A stretch of DNA of 64,000 bases, taken from contig JARKVD010000012.1 of NCBI GenBank assembly GCA_029851835.1, positions 32,830 through 96,829 of the forward strand, given 5' to 3'. A program made the translations under genes and the position numbers. Positions 9,837 to 19,142 of the stretch are shown here, one piece after another; the stretch's first letter is position 1, and every line of letters begins with the position of its first letter. This DNA is from Clostridium sp. (GTDB lineage Bacteria; Bacillota; Clostridia; Clostridiales; Clostridiaceae). A model generated the notes under the pieces. That model worked only from the letters and a program-made list of their open reading frames with translations. It had not been told where the DNA came from and did not search any database.

Positions 9837-10646
9837 TTAATTTTCAATAAATCTTCCTAGTTTTCTGAACTTATAATAACGCTTTATAAGCAGTGAATCT
9901 ATTGATTCTTTTTCAAATCTTTCAATTGCCTCATTTAAGTTAACAGATATACGGTGTATCATGGCATCAAAATCTTCTTGAGCACCACCTGCTGGTTCTT
10001 TAATGGTTCTATCTATAATTCCAAATTGTAATAAATGTTCTGCAGTAATCTTCATTCTTTCTGCAGCTTCCTTTGACTTAGAGGCATCTCTGTATAATAT
10101 AGATGCAAATCCTTCAGGTGATAAGACAGAGTAAATAGAGTTTTCTAGCATCCAAACTTCATCTGCTACTGCTAAAGCTAAAGCTCCACCACTTCCACCT
10201 TCACCAATAAGCATGGATATAATTGGTGTCTTTAAGTTACTCATAGCCATTAGATTTTTAGCTATTGCTTCTCCAATACCTCGCTCTTCGGACTCCATGC
10301 CACAGAAAGCTCCTGGAGTATCCACAAATATAACAACCGGTCTTTTAAACTTTTCAGCCTGCTTCATTAACCTTAAAGCTTTTCTATAGCCCTCCGGCTT
10401 TGGCATTCCAAAGTTTCTATCAACATTTTCCTTTGTTGACTTTCCCTTTTGAATTCCTATAACAGTTACACTTCTGTTATTAAACTTAGCAATCCCACCA
10501 ACTATTGCTCCATCTTCTCCAAAATATCTATCACCCTTAAGTTCTATAAAATCTTCAAAGATGCTGTTTATATAATCTAATGCCCTAGGTCTCTTAGTAT
10601 TTCTAGATATAGTTACCTTATCCCATGCAGCATTTCTTTCATCCAT
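9837..10646 (-). CDS. accA: Acetyl-CoA carboxylase carboxyltransferase subunit alpha
   Basis: With AccD it transfers CO2 from carboxybiotin to acetyl-CoA, giving malonyl-CoA for fatty-acid synthesis. The 269-residue protein has the crotonase-like fold signatures RPRALDYI, FIELKGDRYFGEDGAIVGG, VDTPGAFCG and the oxyanion segment GEGGSGGALALAVAD. It is shorter than E. coli AccA (319) because it lacks the longer N-terminal helix region, as in other clostridia. Start ATG follows GGGAGG. It is the last gene of the minus-strand fab/acc operon, 24 bp after accD, matching the usual accD-accA order. Confidence 0.97.
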   Translation of the reverse strand: MDERNAAWDKVTISRNTKRPRALDYINSIFEDFIELKGDRYFGEDGAIVGGIAKFNNRSVTVIGIQKGKSTKENVDRNFGMPKPEGYRKALRLMKQAEKFKRPVVIFVDTPGAFCGMESEERGIGEAIAKNLMAMSNLKTPIISMLIGEGGSGGALALAVADEVWMLENSIYSVLSPEGFASILYRDASKSKEAAERMKITAEHLLQFGIIDRTIKEPAGGAQEDFDAMIHRISVNLNEAIERFEKESIDSLLIKRYYKFRKLGRFIEN

Positions 10647-10670
10647 TTACTACACCTCCCTGCTTTGCTC

Positions 10671-11531
10671 CTAAATATTATGAAGGTCTAATAGTTTTCC
10701 TAAGGTCTTTTTCATTTCTTTTCTATGAACTATTTTATCAACAAAGCCCTTCTCCAATAAAAACTCTGCCCTTTGAAAATCTTCTGGGAGCTCCTCTCCT
10801 ATGGTTTGTTGAATAACCCTTCTTCCCGCAAATCCAATAAGCGTCTTAGGTTCTGCAAGAATTATATCACCAAGCATTCCAAAGCTTGCCGTAACTCCAC
10901 CAGTTGTAGGGTCTGTTAAAACAGTAATATATAAAAGTCCTTGTTCATTATGATAAGCTAAAGCTGATGAGGTTTTTGCCATCTGCATTAATGAAAATAT
11001 TCCTTCATGCATCCTTGCTCCACCTGAACAGGTAAAAATTATTATTGGAAGCCTCTTCTTTGTTGAGTATTCAATAGCTCTTGTAAGCTTCTCGCCAACA
11101 GCGCTTCCCATGCTCCCCATCATAAAATTACTGTCCATAACACATATAACAGTTCTATAGCCTTCAATTTTCCCTTCCCCTGTTACTACAGCTTCATTTA
11201 TATTCAGCTTCTGCTTAGAAATCTGAAGTTTTTCTTCATATCCCGGGAAATCTAATGGATTTGTAGAGGTAATATTTGAAAATAACTCCTTGAAGGTTCC
11301 TTCATCAACAACCTGTTTAATTCTCTCTTTTGCTGATATTCTAAAATGGCATTCACAAGAAAAACAAACCTTTAAATTATTTTCTAAGTCCCCTCTATAA
11401 AGTATCTTCCCACAACTAGGACATTTAACCCACATACCATCTGGTATTTGAGGTTTATTGGTCTGCTCCATTCTTTCAGGTTTTACTTCTATATAAACAT
11501 TCTTTTTAAATAACGCCTTTAACTCTTTCAT
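10671..11531 (-). CDS. accD: Acetyl-CoA carboxylase carboxyltransferase subunit beta
   Basis: Partner of AccA in the carboxyltransferase half-reaction. The 286-residue protein has the expected N-terminal Cys4 zinc finger (CPSC...CFSC, about residues 38-60), followed by the crotonase-like core with SGGARMHEG and a [12 protein letters not shown] segment. The zinc finger is known in E. coli to bind its own mRNA and DNA. It lies 30 bp downstream of accC in the operon. An unusual feature at the DNA level is a CCCGGG-centred near-match to a Noc-binding site inside the gene (11238-11251). Confidence 0.97.
   Translation of the reverse strand: MKELKALFKKNVYIEVKPERMEQTNKPQIPDGMWVKCPSCGKILYRGDLENNLKVCFSCECHFRISAKERIKQVVDEGTFKELFSNITSTNPLDFPGYEEKLQISKQKLNINEAVVTGEGKIEGYRTVICVMDSNFMMGSMGSAVGEKLTRAIEYSTKKRLPIIIFTCSGGARMHEGIFSLMQMAKTSSALAYHNEQGLLYITVLTDPTTGGVTASFGMLGDIILAEPKTLIGFAGRRVIQQTIGEELPEDFQRAEFLLEKGFVDKIVHRKEMKKTLGKLLDLHNI
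11238..11251. promoter_or_regulatory. Possible Noc-binding site inside accD
   Basis: ATATCCCGGGAAAT differs at one position from the B. subtilis Noc-binding consensus ATTTCCCGGGAAAT. It is the only CCCGGG I found in the window. It encodes Phe-Pro-Gly using TTC CCG GGA, including an uncommon CCG proline codon for such AT-rich DNA. A Noc homologue is encoded 35 kb away. A single site inside a gene may be chance. Confidence 0.35.
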
Positions 11532-11561
11532 TTTTATCCCTCATTTAGGTTAGCTAAATAC

Positions 11562-12905
11562 TTAGTATCCAAGCTCACTTGCTAAGAAACTTGTATCAAA
11601 ATCCCCACTTGCAAACTTTTGGTTAGATAAAATCTCTAGTTGAAGATCAATATTAGTCTCTACACCTTCTATAATAAATTCACTTAAAGCACTCTTCATT
11701 TTATTTATGGCTTCTTCTCTAGTTTTTCCATGAACGATAAGTTTACCAACCATTGAGTCATAGCTATGGGGAATTACATAATTTTGATAAACCGCTGAAT
11801 CTAGCCTAATGCCATTTCCCCCTGGAATGTGTAATCTTGTTATTTCACCAGGACAAGGCATGAAGTTCTTCATTGGATTCTCAGCATTAATTCTGCACTC
11901 TATTGAATGTCCTTTTAGTTCAATATCTTCCTGTAAAAAAGATAATGTCTTACCTGCTGCAACTTTAATCTGTTCTTTAATTAGATCTATTCCTGTAACC
12001 ATTTCAGTAACTGGATGCTCAACCTGTATTCTTGTATTCATCTCCATAAAGTAGAAATTTAAATTCTTATCAACTAAAAATTCAATGGTTCCTACACCTA
12101 CATAGCCTATAGATTTTGCTGCTTCAACTGCAATTTTACCCATACGTTCTCTTAACTTTTCATCAACTACAACAGAAGGTGCTTCTTCAAGAAGCTTCTG
12201 ATTTTTTCTTTGAACTGAGCACTCACGCTCTCCAAGATAAACTGTATTTCCATGTTCATCAGCTAAAAGCTGAACTTCAATATGCCTTGGCTTTTCAATA
12301 AATTTCTCCATATACATATCGTCATTTTTAAAGGAAATCATAGCTTCTTTTTTCGCTGCTACAAAATCTTTTATTAAGCTGGTTTCATCATGTACAATTC
12401 TTATTCCTTTACCACCGCCTCCAGCTGATGCTTTTATAATCACTGGGTAGCCTATTTCCTTGGCAATTTTCACTGCTTCATCCTCATTCTTAACTAACCC
12501 CTTAGAACCTGGAACAACTGGTACACCAGCAGCCTCCATTAACTGCTTAGCTCTCGATTTATCACCCATCGCTTTTATATTTTCAGAGGTTGGTCCAATA
12601 AATTTTATATTGCACTCTTCACACATCTTAGCAAAACGGCTATTTTCAGAAAGAAAACCAAACCCAGGATGTATAGCTTCTGCTTCTTTTAAAATTGTTG
12701 CACTAAGAATACTATTTTCATTTAAATAACTATCCTTAGAGGCTTTAGGTCCTATACATATACTTTCATCTGCAAGCTGAACATGTAGTCCTTCTTCATC
12801 TCCCTCTGCATACACTGCCACAGTTTTGATTCCTATTTCCCTACACGCTCTGATTATTCTAACTGCTATTTCTCCCCTATTTGCAATTAATATTTTCTTA
12901 AACAT
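11562..12905 (-). CDS. accC: Acetyl-CoA carboxylase biotin carboxylase subunit
   Basis: ATP-dependent carboxylation of the biotin on AccB using bicarbonate. The 447-residue length matches the family (about 450). Visible landmarks: IANRGEIAVRIIRACRE at the N-terminus, IHPGFGFLSEN, the ATP-grasp glycine-rich loop KASAGGGGKGIRIV near residue 160, the LGERECSVQRRxQK-type motif (LGERECSVQRKNQK), and EMNTRIQVEHPVTE containing the catalytic Glu/Arg. Fourth gene from the end of the operon, 19 bp after fabZ. Confidence 0.97.
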   Translation of the reverse strand: MFKKILIANRGEIAVRIIRACREIGIKTVAVYAEGDEEGLHVQLADESICIGPKASKDSYLNENSILSATILKEAEAIHPGFGFLSENSRFAKMCEECNIKFIGPTSENIKAMGDKSRAKQLMEAAGVPVVPGSKGLVKNEDEAVKIAKEIGYPVIIKASAGGGGKGIRIVHDETSLIKDFVAAKKEAMISFKNDDMYMEKFIEKPRHIEVQLLADEHGNTVYLGERECSVQRKNQKLLEEAPSVVVDEKLRERMGKIAVEAAKSIGYVGVGTIEFLVDKNLNFYFMEMNTRIQVEHPVTEMVTGIDLIKEQIKVAAGKTLSFLQEDIELKGHSIECRINAENPMKNFMPCPGEITRLHIPGGNGIRLDSAVYQNYVIPHSYDSMVGKLIVHGKTREEAINKMKSALSEFIIEGVETNIDLQLEILSNQKFASGDFDTSFLASELGY

Positions 12906-12924
12906 ATAGTTACCTTCCTTACCC

Positions 12925-13383
12925 TTATACTCCTACAGCAAAAGTTAACTCAGCTTGGCAAACAACCTTGTCACCAACTTTAGCAGTTGCTTGACCAATT
13001 CCCATTGGTCCCTTCATTTTGATAATTTCTACTTCTAATCTTAATCTATCGCCTGGTACAACTTTTTCTCTAAACCTAGCATTTTTAATTCCACCAAAGT
13101 AAGCAATTTTACCTCTAAATTTCTCATCATATAATAATGCTATTGCTCCAACCTGTGCTAATGCCTCAATTATTATTACCCCTGGAAGCACTGGCTCTTG
13201 TGGAAAATGTCCTTGGAAAAAGTACTCATTCACAGTTACACTTTTATATCCTACTGCTCTCTTTAATGGTTCTAAACTCTCTATTGAATCCACAAATAAA
13301 AATGGATATCTATGAGGTATTATTTCTTGAATTTCTTTTATATTTAAAGATATTGTGTTCTCTAATCTTAATCTATCCTCCAT
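12925..13383 (-). CDS. fabZ: 3-hydroxyacyl-ACP dehydratase FabZ
   Basis: Dehydrates 3-hydroxyacyl-ACP to trans-2-enoyl-ACP in the elongation cycle. The 152-residue hot-dog-fold protein has the catalytic His in HRYPFLFVD and the catalytic Glu in [16 protein letters not shown]. It sits between accB and accC, a common clostridial arrangement. No fabA or fabM is visible in the window, so the source of unsaturated fatty acids cannot be read from this locus alone. Confidence 0.97.
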   Translation of the reverse strand: MEDRLRLENTISLNIKEIQEIIPHRYPFLFVDSIESLEPLKRAVGYKSVTVNEYFFQGHFPQEPVLPGVIIIEALAQVGAIALLYDEKFRGKIAYFGGIKNARFREKVVPGDRLRLEVEIIKMKGPMGIGQATAKVGDKVVCQAELTFAVGV

Positions 13384-13402
13384 AAATAACTCTCCTTAAT
13401 TA

Positions 13403-13906
13403 TTACTTATTTCTTATAGCTATTAATGGCTGACCATATTCAACAACTTCACCATTTGAAACTAATATTTCTGCTATAACACCATCATTTTCACATTCAA
13501 TTTCATTCATTAGCTTCATGGCCTCAACTATACAAAGGATATCACCCTTAGAAACCTTATCGCCAACCTTTACAAAAGGCTCTGCACCTTCACTTGGTGC
13601 TGCATAAAATGTTCCTACCATAGGCGACTTAACCATAATACAGTCCTCTAATGAATTCTTTTCTATTGTAACTGCATCTTCTTTTTTATCTACTATGTTA
13701 ACTTGATTTTTTACTTCACTTGTAACTACACTCTCATTTGCAACAACAGGTACATTAATTGTATTAACCTCTTTAGCCTTCTCACTTCTATCGCTATAAA
13801 CGTTTTTGCTCATCCTTATTTTAAGTCCTGGCTCCTCTAGTTCAAGTTCTCTAAGATTAGATTCATTAACTATTTTTATTAATTTTTCTATAGCTGTATA
13901 ATCCAT
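13403..13906 (-). CDS. accB: Biotin carboxyl carrier protein of acetyl-CoA carboxylase
   Basis: Carries the biotin that shuttles CO2 between AccC and the AccA-AccD carboxyltransferase. In the 167-residue protein an N-terminal segment (LIKIVNESNLRELELEEPGLKIRMSK) is followed by a linker of about 50 residues and a C-terminal biotinyl domain with EAMKLMNE, where the biotinylated lysine is K131. The start codon lies 3 bp past the fabF stop, so translation is probably coupled. Confidence 0.97.
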   Translation of the reverse strand: MDYTAIEKLIKIVNESNLRELELEEPGLKIRMSKNVYSDRSEKAKEVNTINVPVVANESVVTSEVKNQVNIVDKKEDAVTIEKNSLEDCIMVKSPMVGTFYAAPSEGAEPFVKVGDKVSKGDILCIVEAMKLMNEIECENDGVIAEILVSNGEVVEYGQPLIAIRNK

Positions 13907-13909
13907 GGA

Positions 13910-15148
13910 TTATTCCTCCCATCTCTTAAATAAAAGTGTAGCATTATGTCCTCCGAAGCCTAGTGAATTTGTTAAAGCATACTTAAGTTTAGCTTCTCTT
14001 CCAACGTTAGGAACATAATCTAAGTCACACTCCTCATCCTTTTCTTCATAGCCAATTGTTGCTGGAATGAAGCCCTCTTGAAGTGCTTTTATACAAACTA
14101 TGGACTCAACTGCTCCTGATGCTCCAAGCAAGTGCCCTATCATAGATTTAGTAGAACTTACTGGTATGTTATATGCTCCCTCACCGAATACATCTTTAAT
14201 TGCTATTGTTTCAAATTTATCATTATAAGGTGTACTTGTTCCATGAGCATTGATGTAAGATACTTCATTTAATTCTATTCCTGCTTCATCAATAGCCTGC
14301 TTCATAGCCCTTGCTGCCCCTTCTCCCTCTGGGCTTGGTGATGTAATATGGTATGCATCACAAGTAGCTCCATATCCAACCACCTCTGCATATATTTTTG
14401 CACCTCTTGCTATTGCATGGTCTAATTCTTCTAATATAACAACTCCCGCTCCTTCACCCATAACAAATCCACTTCTATTCTTATCAAAAGGAGTTGAAGC
14501 TTTTTTAGGGTCCAGGCTATTGCTTAACGCTGTTAAAGCAGTGAATCCAGCCATTCCTATTCCTGTTATAGATGCTTCTGTTCCACCAGCTATTATTACA
14601 TCTGCTCTATTAGCCTTTATCATTTCGAAGGCTTCTCCAATACTGTTTGTTCCAGTAGCACAAGCTGTTACAACAGATATACATGGTCCTTTAGCTCCAT
14701 ACTTTATTGCAATGTTTCCTGCAGCTATATTCTCAATCATCATAGGTATTAAGAATGGTGAAACCTTTGTTGTGTCCTTTGTTATCATTCTTTTATGCTC
14801 ATTCTCCATAGTCCCAAGACCACCAATACCTGAACTTACTAATACTCCAAGTCTGTATTTATCCATTGTCTCTAAATCTATTTTAGAATCCTTTATAGCT
14901 TCTTCAGTTGCCACCATAGCATATTGGCAGTATTTATCCATTCTTCTAGCTTCTCTTTTATCTATAGCTACCTCTGGATTAAAATCTTTAACTTCTGCTG
15001 CAACCTTTACTTTAAAATTTTCTGTATCCATTGATTTTATAAAATCTATCCCACACTGGCTTGCTTTAACTCCATTCCAAAATCTCTCTACATCATTTCC
15101 TATTGGAGTTACTGCTCCCATGCCTGTTATTACAACTCTCTTACTCAC
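13910..15148 (-). CDS. fabF: Beta-ketoacyl-ACP synthase II
   Basis: Condenses malonyl-ACP with a growing acyl chain. The 412 residues match the family length (about 413). The Cys-His-His triad is visible: Cys in VVTACATGTNSIG near 164, His in NAHGTSTPYND near 302 and His in KSMIGHLLGASG near 340. N-terminal RVVITGMGAVTPIG and C-terminal NSLGFGGHNATLLFKR are typical. It lies 19 bp downstream of fabG in the operon. The 236-residue plus-strand ORF opposite it (14520-15230) is a shadow. Confidence 0.97.
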   Translation of the reverse strand: MSKRVVITGMGAVTPIGNDVERFWNGVKASQCGIDFIKSMDTENFKVKVAAEVKDFNPEVAIDKREARRMDKYCQYAMVATEEAIKDSKIDLETMDKYRLGVLVSSGIGGLGTMENEHKRMITKDTTKVSPFLIPMMIENIAAGNIAIKYGAKGPCISVVTACATGTNSIGEAFEMIKANRADVIIAGGTEASITGIGMAGFTALTALSNSLDPKKASTPFDKNRSGFVMGEGAGVVILEELDHAIARGAKIYAEVVGYGATCDAYHITSPSPEGEGAARAMKQAIDEAGIELNEVSYINAHGTSTPYNDKFETIAIKDVFGEGAYNIPVSSTKSMIGHLLGASGAVESIVCIKALQEGFIPATIGYEEKDEECDLDYVPNVGREAKLKYALTNSLGFGGHNATLLFKRWEE

Positions 15149-15167
15149 TAGTTACTTCCTCCTATTA

Positions 15168-15908
15168 CTACATAACCATTCCGCCATCAACGTTTATAAC
15201 TTGCCCTGTAATATATGCACCATCTTCTGATGCAAGAAATGCTACCACCTTTGCAATATCCTCTGCAGCTCCAAATCTCTGAAGTGGAATTACATCTAAC
15301 ATTGCCTTTTTTACATTATCATTTAACACATCTGTCATATCACTTTGAATAAATCCAGGTGCAATTGCATTTACCGTTATTCCTCTGCTAGCTACTTCTT
15401 TAGCTATAGATTTAGTAAACCCTATAACTCCAGCTTTTGATGCGGCATAATTTGATTGTCCAGCATTTCCTATGACTCCTACAACTGATGAAATGTTTAT
15501 TATCTTTCCACCACGTTGTTTAATCATATGTGATATTACATTTTTACAAGTGTTGTACACACCCTTAAGATTTATATCTAAAACTCTATCAAAGCTATCT
15601 TCTTTCATTCTCATTAGTAAGCCATCTTTAGTTATTCCTGCATTATTTACAAGTATATCTACAGACCCAAACTCTTTTATACTTTCATCAATTAATCTTT
15701 TTCCATCCTCAAAGCAGCTCACATCACCTTTTACTAGCAAAGCATCTCCACCTAAAGCTTTAATCTCATCTGCTACTGCCTGTGCTTCACCTTCACTGCT
15801 CACATAATTTATTGTTACATTAGCTCCACGCTTTCCAAATTCCAAAGCAATTGCTCTGCCTATGCCTCGGCTTCCCCCTGTAACAACAACATTTTTACCC
15901 TTAAACAT
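15168..15908 (-). CDS. fabG: 3-oxoacyl-ACP reductase
   Basis: NADPH-dependent reduction of 3-oxoacyl-ACP. The 246-residue short-chain dehydrogenase has the nucleotide-binding TGGSRGIGRAIA at residue 11, NNAGI near 87, catalytic Ser in ISSVVG near 138, and YAASKAG with the Tyr/Lys pair near 151-155. The C-terminal GQVINVDGGM is the classic family ending. It lies 14 bp after fabD. Confidence 0.97.
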   Translation of the reverse strand: MFKGKNVVVTGGSRGIGRAIALEFGKRGANVTINYVSSEGEAQAVADEIKALGGDALLVKGDVSCFEDGKRLIDESIKEFGSVDILVNNAGITKDGLLMRMKEDSFDRVLDINLKGVYNTCKNVISHMIKQRGGKIINISSVVGVIGNAGQSNYAASKAGVIGFTKSIAKEVASRGITVNAIAPGFIQSDMTDVLNDNVKKAMLDVIPLQRFGAAEDIAKVVAFLASEDGAYITGQVINVDGGMVM

Positions 15909-15922
15909 ATATTAATTCACTC

Positions 15923-16864
15923 CTATGCACCTTCACTTAAATTCTTTATGGTATTTTCTAAAGAGGCTATGTCCTCCACATTAAATACCTTAGCGTCCTT
16001 ATTAATTTTCTTTATAAATCCACTTAAGGATTTTCCTGGTCCTACCTCTATAAAAGTATCAATCCCCATATACAGCATAGACTCTATAGTTTTTTGCCAT
16101 TGAACAGAAGATTTAACCTGATTTTCTAAAAGCTCTGCTAAATTACTAAAGTCACTTAGAACTTCCCCTGTAACATTTGGGAGTATAACAACATCTGTTT
16201 TTTCTATTTTTATTTCATCTAACTCTTTTCTTAACTTCTTTGATGCCTCTCCCATAAGCTTAGTATGAAATGCACCGCTTACTGTAAGCTTAAGGCATCT
16301 TTTCACCTTTTTACTCTTTAACACTTCTATAGCTTCATCTATTAAAGGCTCTTCACCTGAAATTACAATTTGATTAGGACAATTATAATTTGCAACTGCA
16401 ATAATCCCTCTTTCTCTTAACTCTTCACAAACAGCTTCAATATCCTCCATGTTTCCACCTATTACTGCGGCCATTGCACCCTTGCTTTTATCACTGTCCT
16501 CCTTCATGAAAAATCCCCTTTTTCTAACTAAACTCAATCCATCCCCAAAACTTAAAGCGCCACTTCCAATTAAAGCTGAGTACTCTCCAAGACTTAATCC
16601 AGCCATAGCTGACGGATTTATTCCCTTAGACTTTAAGATTTCTAAAACGGCCATTGATACAGTAACTATTGCCACCTGATTATTTTCAGTAGAAGTTAGA
16701 TCTTCAAGAGGACCGTTAAAACAAAGATCTGCAATATCTTTCTTTAAGATTGAACTTGCCTTATCAAAAATTATCCTTGCTTCTTCAAAGTTCTCATATA
16801 ACTCTCTTCCCATTCCAACATACTGGCATCCTTGACCTGGGAAAATAAATCCTAGTTTTTTCAT
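15923..16864 (-). CDS. fabD: Malonyl-CoA:ACP transacylase
   Basis: Loads malonyl groups from CoA onto ACP. The 313-residue protein has FIFPGQGCQYVGMG at the N-terminus, the nucleophile Ser in GLSLGEYSAL near residue 93 and the catalytic His in SGAFHTKLM near 202, with the substrate Arg region KRGFFM. Length is usual for the family (about 310). It lies 14 bp downstream of fabK in the same operon. Confidence 0.97.
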   Translation of the reverse strand: MKKLGFIFPGQGCQYVGMGRELYENFEEARIIFDKASSILKKDIADLCFNGPLEDLTSTENNQVAIVTVSMAVLEILKSKGINPSAMAGLSLGEYSALIGSGALSFGDGLSLVRKRGFFMKEDSDKSKGAMAAVIGGNMEDIEAVCEELRERGIIAVANYNCPNQIVISGEEPLIDEAIEVLKSKKVKRCLKLTVSGAFHTKLMGEASKKLRKELDEIKIEKTDVVILPNVTGEVLSDFSNLAELLENQVKSSVQWQKTIESMLYMGIDTFIEVGPGKSLSGFIKKINKDAKVFNVEDIASLENTIKNLSEGA

Positions 16865-16878
16865 TATTAAACCACTCC

Positions 16879-17820
16879 CTAAAAATACTCTCCAACAGCT
16901 TTGACTAACTTTTCCGTCTTTTCAACAAAGTCTTTAATTATCTCTTCACAGCTTTCTTGCTTTTTAACTAAAGCTGCAACTTGACCAGCCATAACACTTC
17001 CGTTATTTATATCTCCATCTACAACAGCTTTTCTAAGAGCTCCAATTCCCATTGCCTCTAAATCCTCTGGTGAATTTCCTCCCTTTTCAAGCTTTATATA
17101 CTCTCTTGTTAATCTATTTCTTAAAACTCTTACAGGATGCCCAGTGCTTCTGCCTGTTACAACAGAATCCATATCCTTTGCATCTATAACCTTTTGCTTA
17201 TAGTTTTCATGAACTGTACATTCCTTAGCAACTAAAAATCTAGTTCCAACCTGGAAACCTTTTGCTCCTAAAGCTAATGCTGCCATCATTCCTCTTTCAT
17301 CAGCAATTCCACCCGCTGCTATAACAGGAATATTTACTGCATCAACCACCTGAGGTACAAGAGCCATTGTTGTAAGCTCTCCTATATGTCCACCTGCTTC
17401 ACACCCCTCTGCTATTATCATATCTGCTCCGCTTCTTTCCATTCTTTTTGCTAAAGCAACGGACGCTACTACTGGAATTACTTTTATTCCATGTGACTTC
17501 CACATATCCATGTATTTACCTGGACTTCCTGCTCCAGTTGTAACAACTTTAACGCCTTCTTCACATACAATCTTTGCAACCTCATCTGCATTACTGTTTA
17601 AAAGCATTATATTTACTGCAAAAGGCTTATCTGTAAGCTCCTTTGCTCTTCTTATTTCAGCCCTTACATTCTCTGGTGTGTTTCCACCTGTTGCAATAAT
17701 CCCAAGCCCACCAGCATTAGAAACTGCACTGGCTAATGTACTATCTGCTATCCATGCCATAGCCCCTTGAATAATTGGATATTTAATTCCTAAAGCTTCA
17801 CATATATCCGATTTAAACAT
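16879..17820 (-). CDS. fabK: Enoyl-ACP reductase II (FMN-dependent FabK)
   Basis: Final reductive step of elongation. The 313-residue TIM-barrel flavoprotein has IQGAMAWIADSTLASAVSNAGG, GCEAGGHIGE, PVIAAGGIAD and ALGAKGFQVGTRF, typical of FabK and the related nitronate monooxygenases. Placement inside the fab operon, with no fabI or fabL in the window, makes FabK the right call. FabK enzymes are naturally insensitive to triclosan (family knowledge). A 70-bp gap containing an RNA hairpin separates it from acpP upstream. Confidence 0.95.
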   Translation of the reverse strand: MFKSDICEALGIKYPIIQGAMAWIADSTLASAVSNAGGLGIIATGGNTPENVRAEIRRAKELTDKPFAVNIMLLNSNADEVAKIVCEEGVKVVTTGAGSPGKYMDMWKSHGIKVIPVVASVALAKRMERSGADMIIAEGCEAGGHIGELTTMALVPQVVDAVNIPVIAAGGIADERGMMAALALGAKGFQVGTRFLVAKECTVHENYKQKVIDAKDMDSVVTGRSTGHPVRVLRNRLTREYIKLEKGGNSPEDLEAMGIGALRKAVVDGDINNGSVMAGQVAALVKKQESCEEIIKDFVEKTEKLVKAVGEYF

Positions 17821-17839
17821 ATATACCTCCTATGGTTAA

Positions 17840-17863
17840 GGTCAGATAGTTAACTACCTGACC
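17840..17863 (-). other. Intercistronic RNA hairpin between acpP and fabK
   Basis: On the minus-strand transcript GGUCAGGUAG pairs with CUAUCUGACC around a UUAA loop: ten continuous pairs including one G-U wobble. On the plus strand the same position would be an A-C mismatch, so the structure fits RNA of the operon better than a protein operator. No U-tract follows, so it is not a normal terminator. It may protect or process the acpP mRNA. Confidence 0.65.
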
Positions 17864-17890
17864 CCGTAAAACCTGAACTCTTATATTTCC

Positions 17891-18121
17891 TTAGTTTATT
17901 TTGCTTTCGATATATTTTGATATATCTTCTACACTCTTGATATCTTCAATATCTTCATTTGGAATTTCTATATCAAGTTCTTCTTCTAAACTCATAACTA
18001 TTTCAAATATTTCTAATGAGTCTATACCTAAATCATCTGTAAATGAAGCTGTTATATTTACTTCATTTGCCTCTATACCTAACTGCTTTGCCACTACATT
18101 TTTAACTCTTTCTAATACCAT
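17891..18121 (-). CDS. acpP: Acyl carrier protein
   Basis: Carries acyl intermediates on a 4'-phosphopantetheine arm. The 76-residue acidic helical protein contains the DDLGIDSLEIFE motif, with the modified serine at S35. It is the third gene of the fab operon, between fabH and fabK. ACP is needed in large excess over the enzymes, which may explain the hairpin in the following gap. Start ATG follows AGGAGG. Confidence 0.97.
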   Translation of the reverse strand: MVLERVKNVVAKQLGIEANEVNITASFTDDLGIDSLEIFEIVMSLEEELDIEIPNEDIEDIKSVEDISKYIESKIN

Positions 18122-18152
18122 TCTACTTTCCTCCTAAATATATATAATTTTA

Positions 18153-19130
18153 TTATTTGTTCCACTTTAATAGAGCACTTCCGTAAGTTAACCCCCCGCC
18201 AAATCCAATGATTACAATATTGCTCCCATTAGCCAGAACTCCAGCCTTATTTGCTTCATCTAACGCTACTGGAATACTTGCTCCAGATGTATTACCTACA
18301 TGCTGTAAGTTAATAATAAATCTATCTAAAGGCATCTCTACCTTTTTAGAAAAACTCTCTATCATCCTCATATTCGCTTGATGAGGAAGGATAAAAGTTA
18401 TATTTTCCTTTTCCAATTTGCTTTCATTTAATATTCTAGTGAATTCTTCATCCATAGTTTTAACTGCAAATTTATAGATGTCTTTGCCATTCATTTTTAA
18501 TTTGCCTTCAGCCTTTTCTTTTAAATGTGTATATGGATTATTAACTGGTGAACCTTCACAAGTTAATGACTCCCATTTTTCACCTACACTTTTACAACTA
18601 ATGTAATTTATGTGGCTCTCTTCATCAACACTTAAAACAACAGCTCCAGCCCCATCTCCAAATAGCACACAAGTATTTCTATCTTTCCAGTCTGTTATCT
18701 TTGATAGGACCTCTGCACCAATAACTAAAGCCTTTGTTGCTCTTCCAGTAGCAATATAGTTGTTAGCCATATCTAAAGCAAATATAAATCCACTACAAGC
18801 TGCATTAATATCAAAAGCCATTGCATTATCTGCTCCAATATTCTTTTGCACCTTACAAGCTGCTGAAGGTACTATACTATCAGCACTTACGGTAGCAACT
18901 ATAATTAGGTCTATATCTTGAGCAGCTATATTACTGTCTTTTAATGCACCTATAGCCGCCTCTGCAGCTAAGTCTGAAGTTGTTTCACCCTGTGATATTC
19001 TTCTTTCTACTATGCCAGTTCTTTCCTTAATCCATTCATCTGATGTATCAACAAGAGCTTCAATTGCTGTGTTAGACATCACATTGCTTGGCATATATGA
19101 TCCAGTACCTAGTATTCTTGAACCCTTCAC
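18153..19130 (-). CDS. fabH: Beta-ketoacyl-ACP synthase III
   Basis: Starts fatty-acid synthesis by condensing an acyl-CoA primer with malonyl-ACP. The 325-residue protein has the Cys-His-Asn triad: Cys in INAACSGFIFAL near 112, His in LPHQANMRM near 250 and Asn in HVGNTSGAS near 280. The start codon is GTG (19128-19130), spaced 8 nt from AAGGAG. It follows fabT by 12 bp and is the first biosynthetic gene of the operon. Confidence 0.96.
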   Translation of the reverse strand: MKGSRILGTGSYMPSNVMSNTAIEALVDTSDEWIKERTGIVERRISQGETTSDLAAEAAIGALKDSNIAAQDIDLIIVATVSADSIVPSAACKVQKNIGADNAMAFDINAACSGFIFALDMANNYIATGRATKALVIGAEVLSKITDWKDRNTCVLFGDGAGAVVLSVDEESHINYISCKSVGEKWESLTCEGSPVNNPYTHLKEKAEGKLKMNGKDIYKFAVKTMDEEFTRILNESKLEKENITFILPHQANMRMIESFSKKVEMPLDRFIINLQHVGNTSGASIPVALDEANKAGVLANGSNIVIIGFGGGLTYGSALLKWNK

Positions 19131-19142
19131 TCTTTTAACTCC

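Noticed and set aside
14520-15230. 236-residue plus-strand ORF opposite fabF
   Set aside because: Shadow of the fabF coding strand; composition and position explained by fabF, no RBS.
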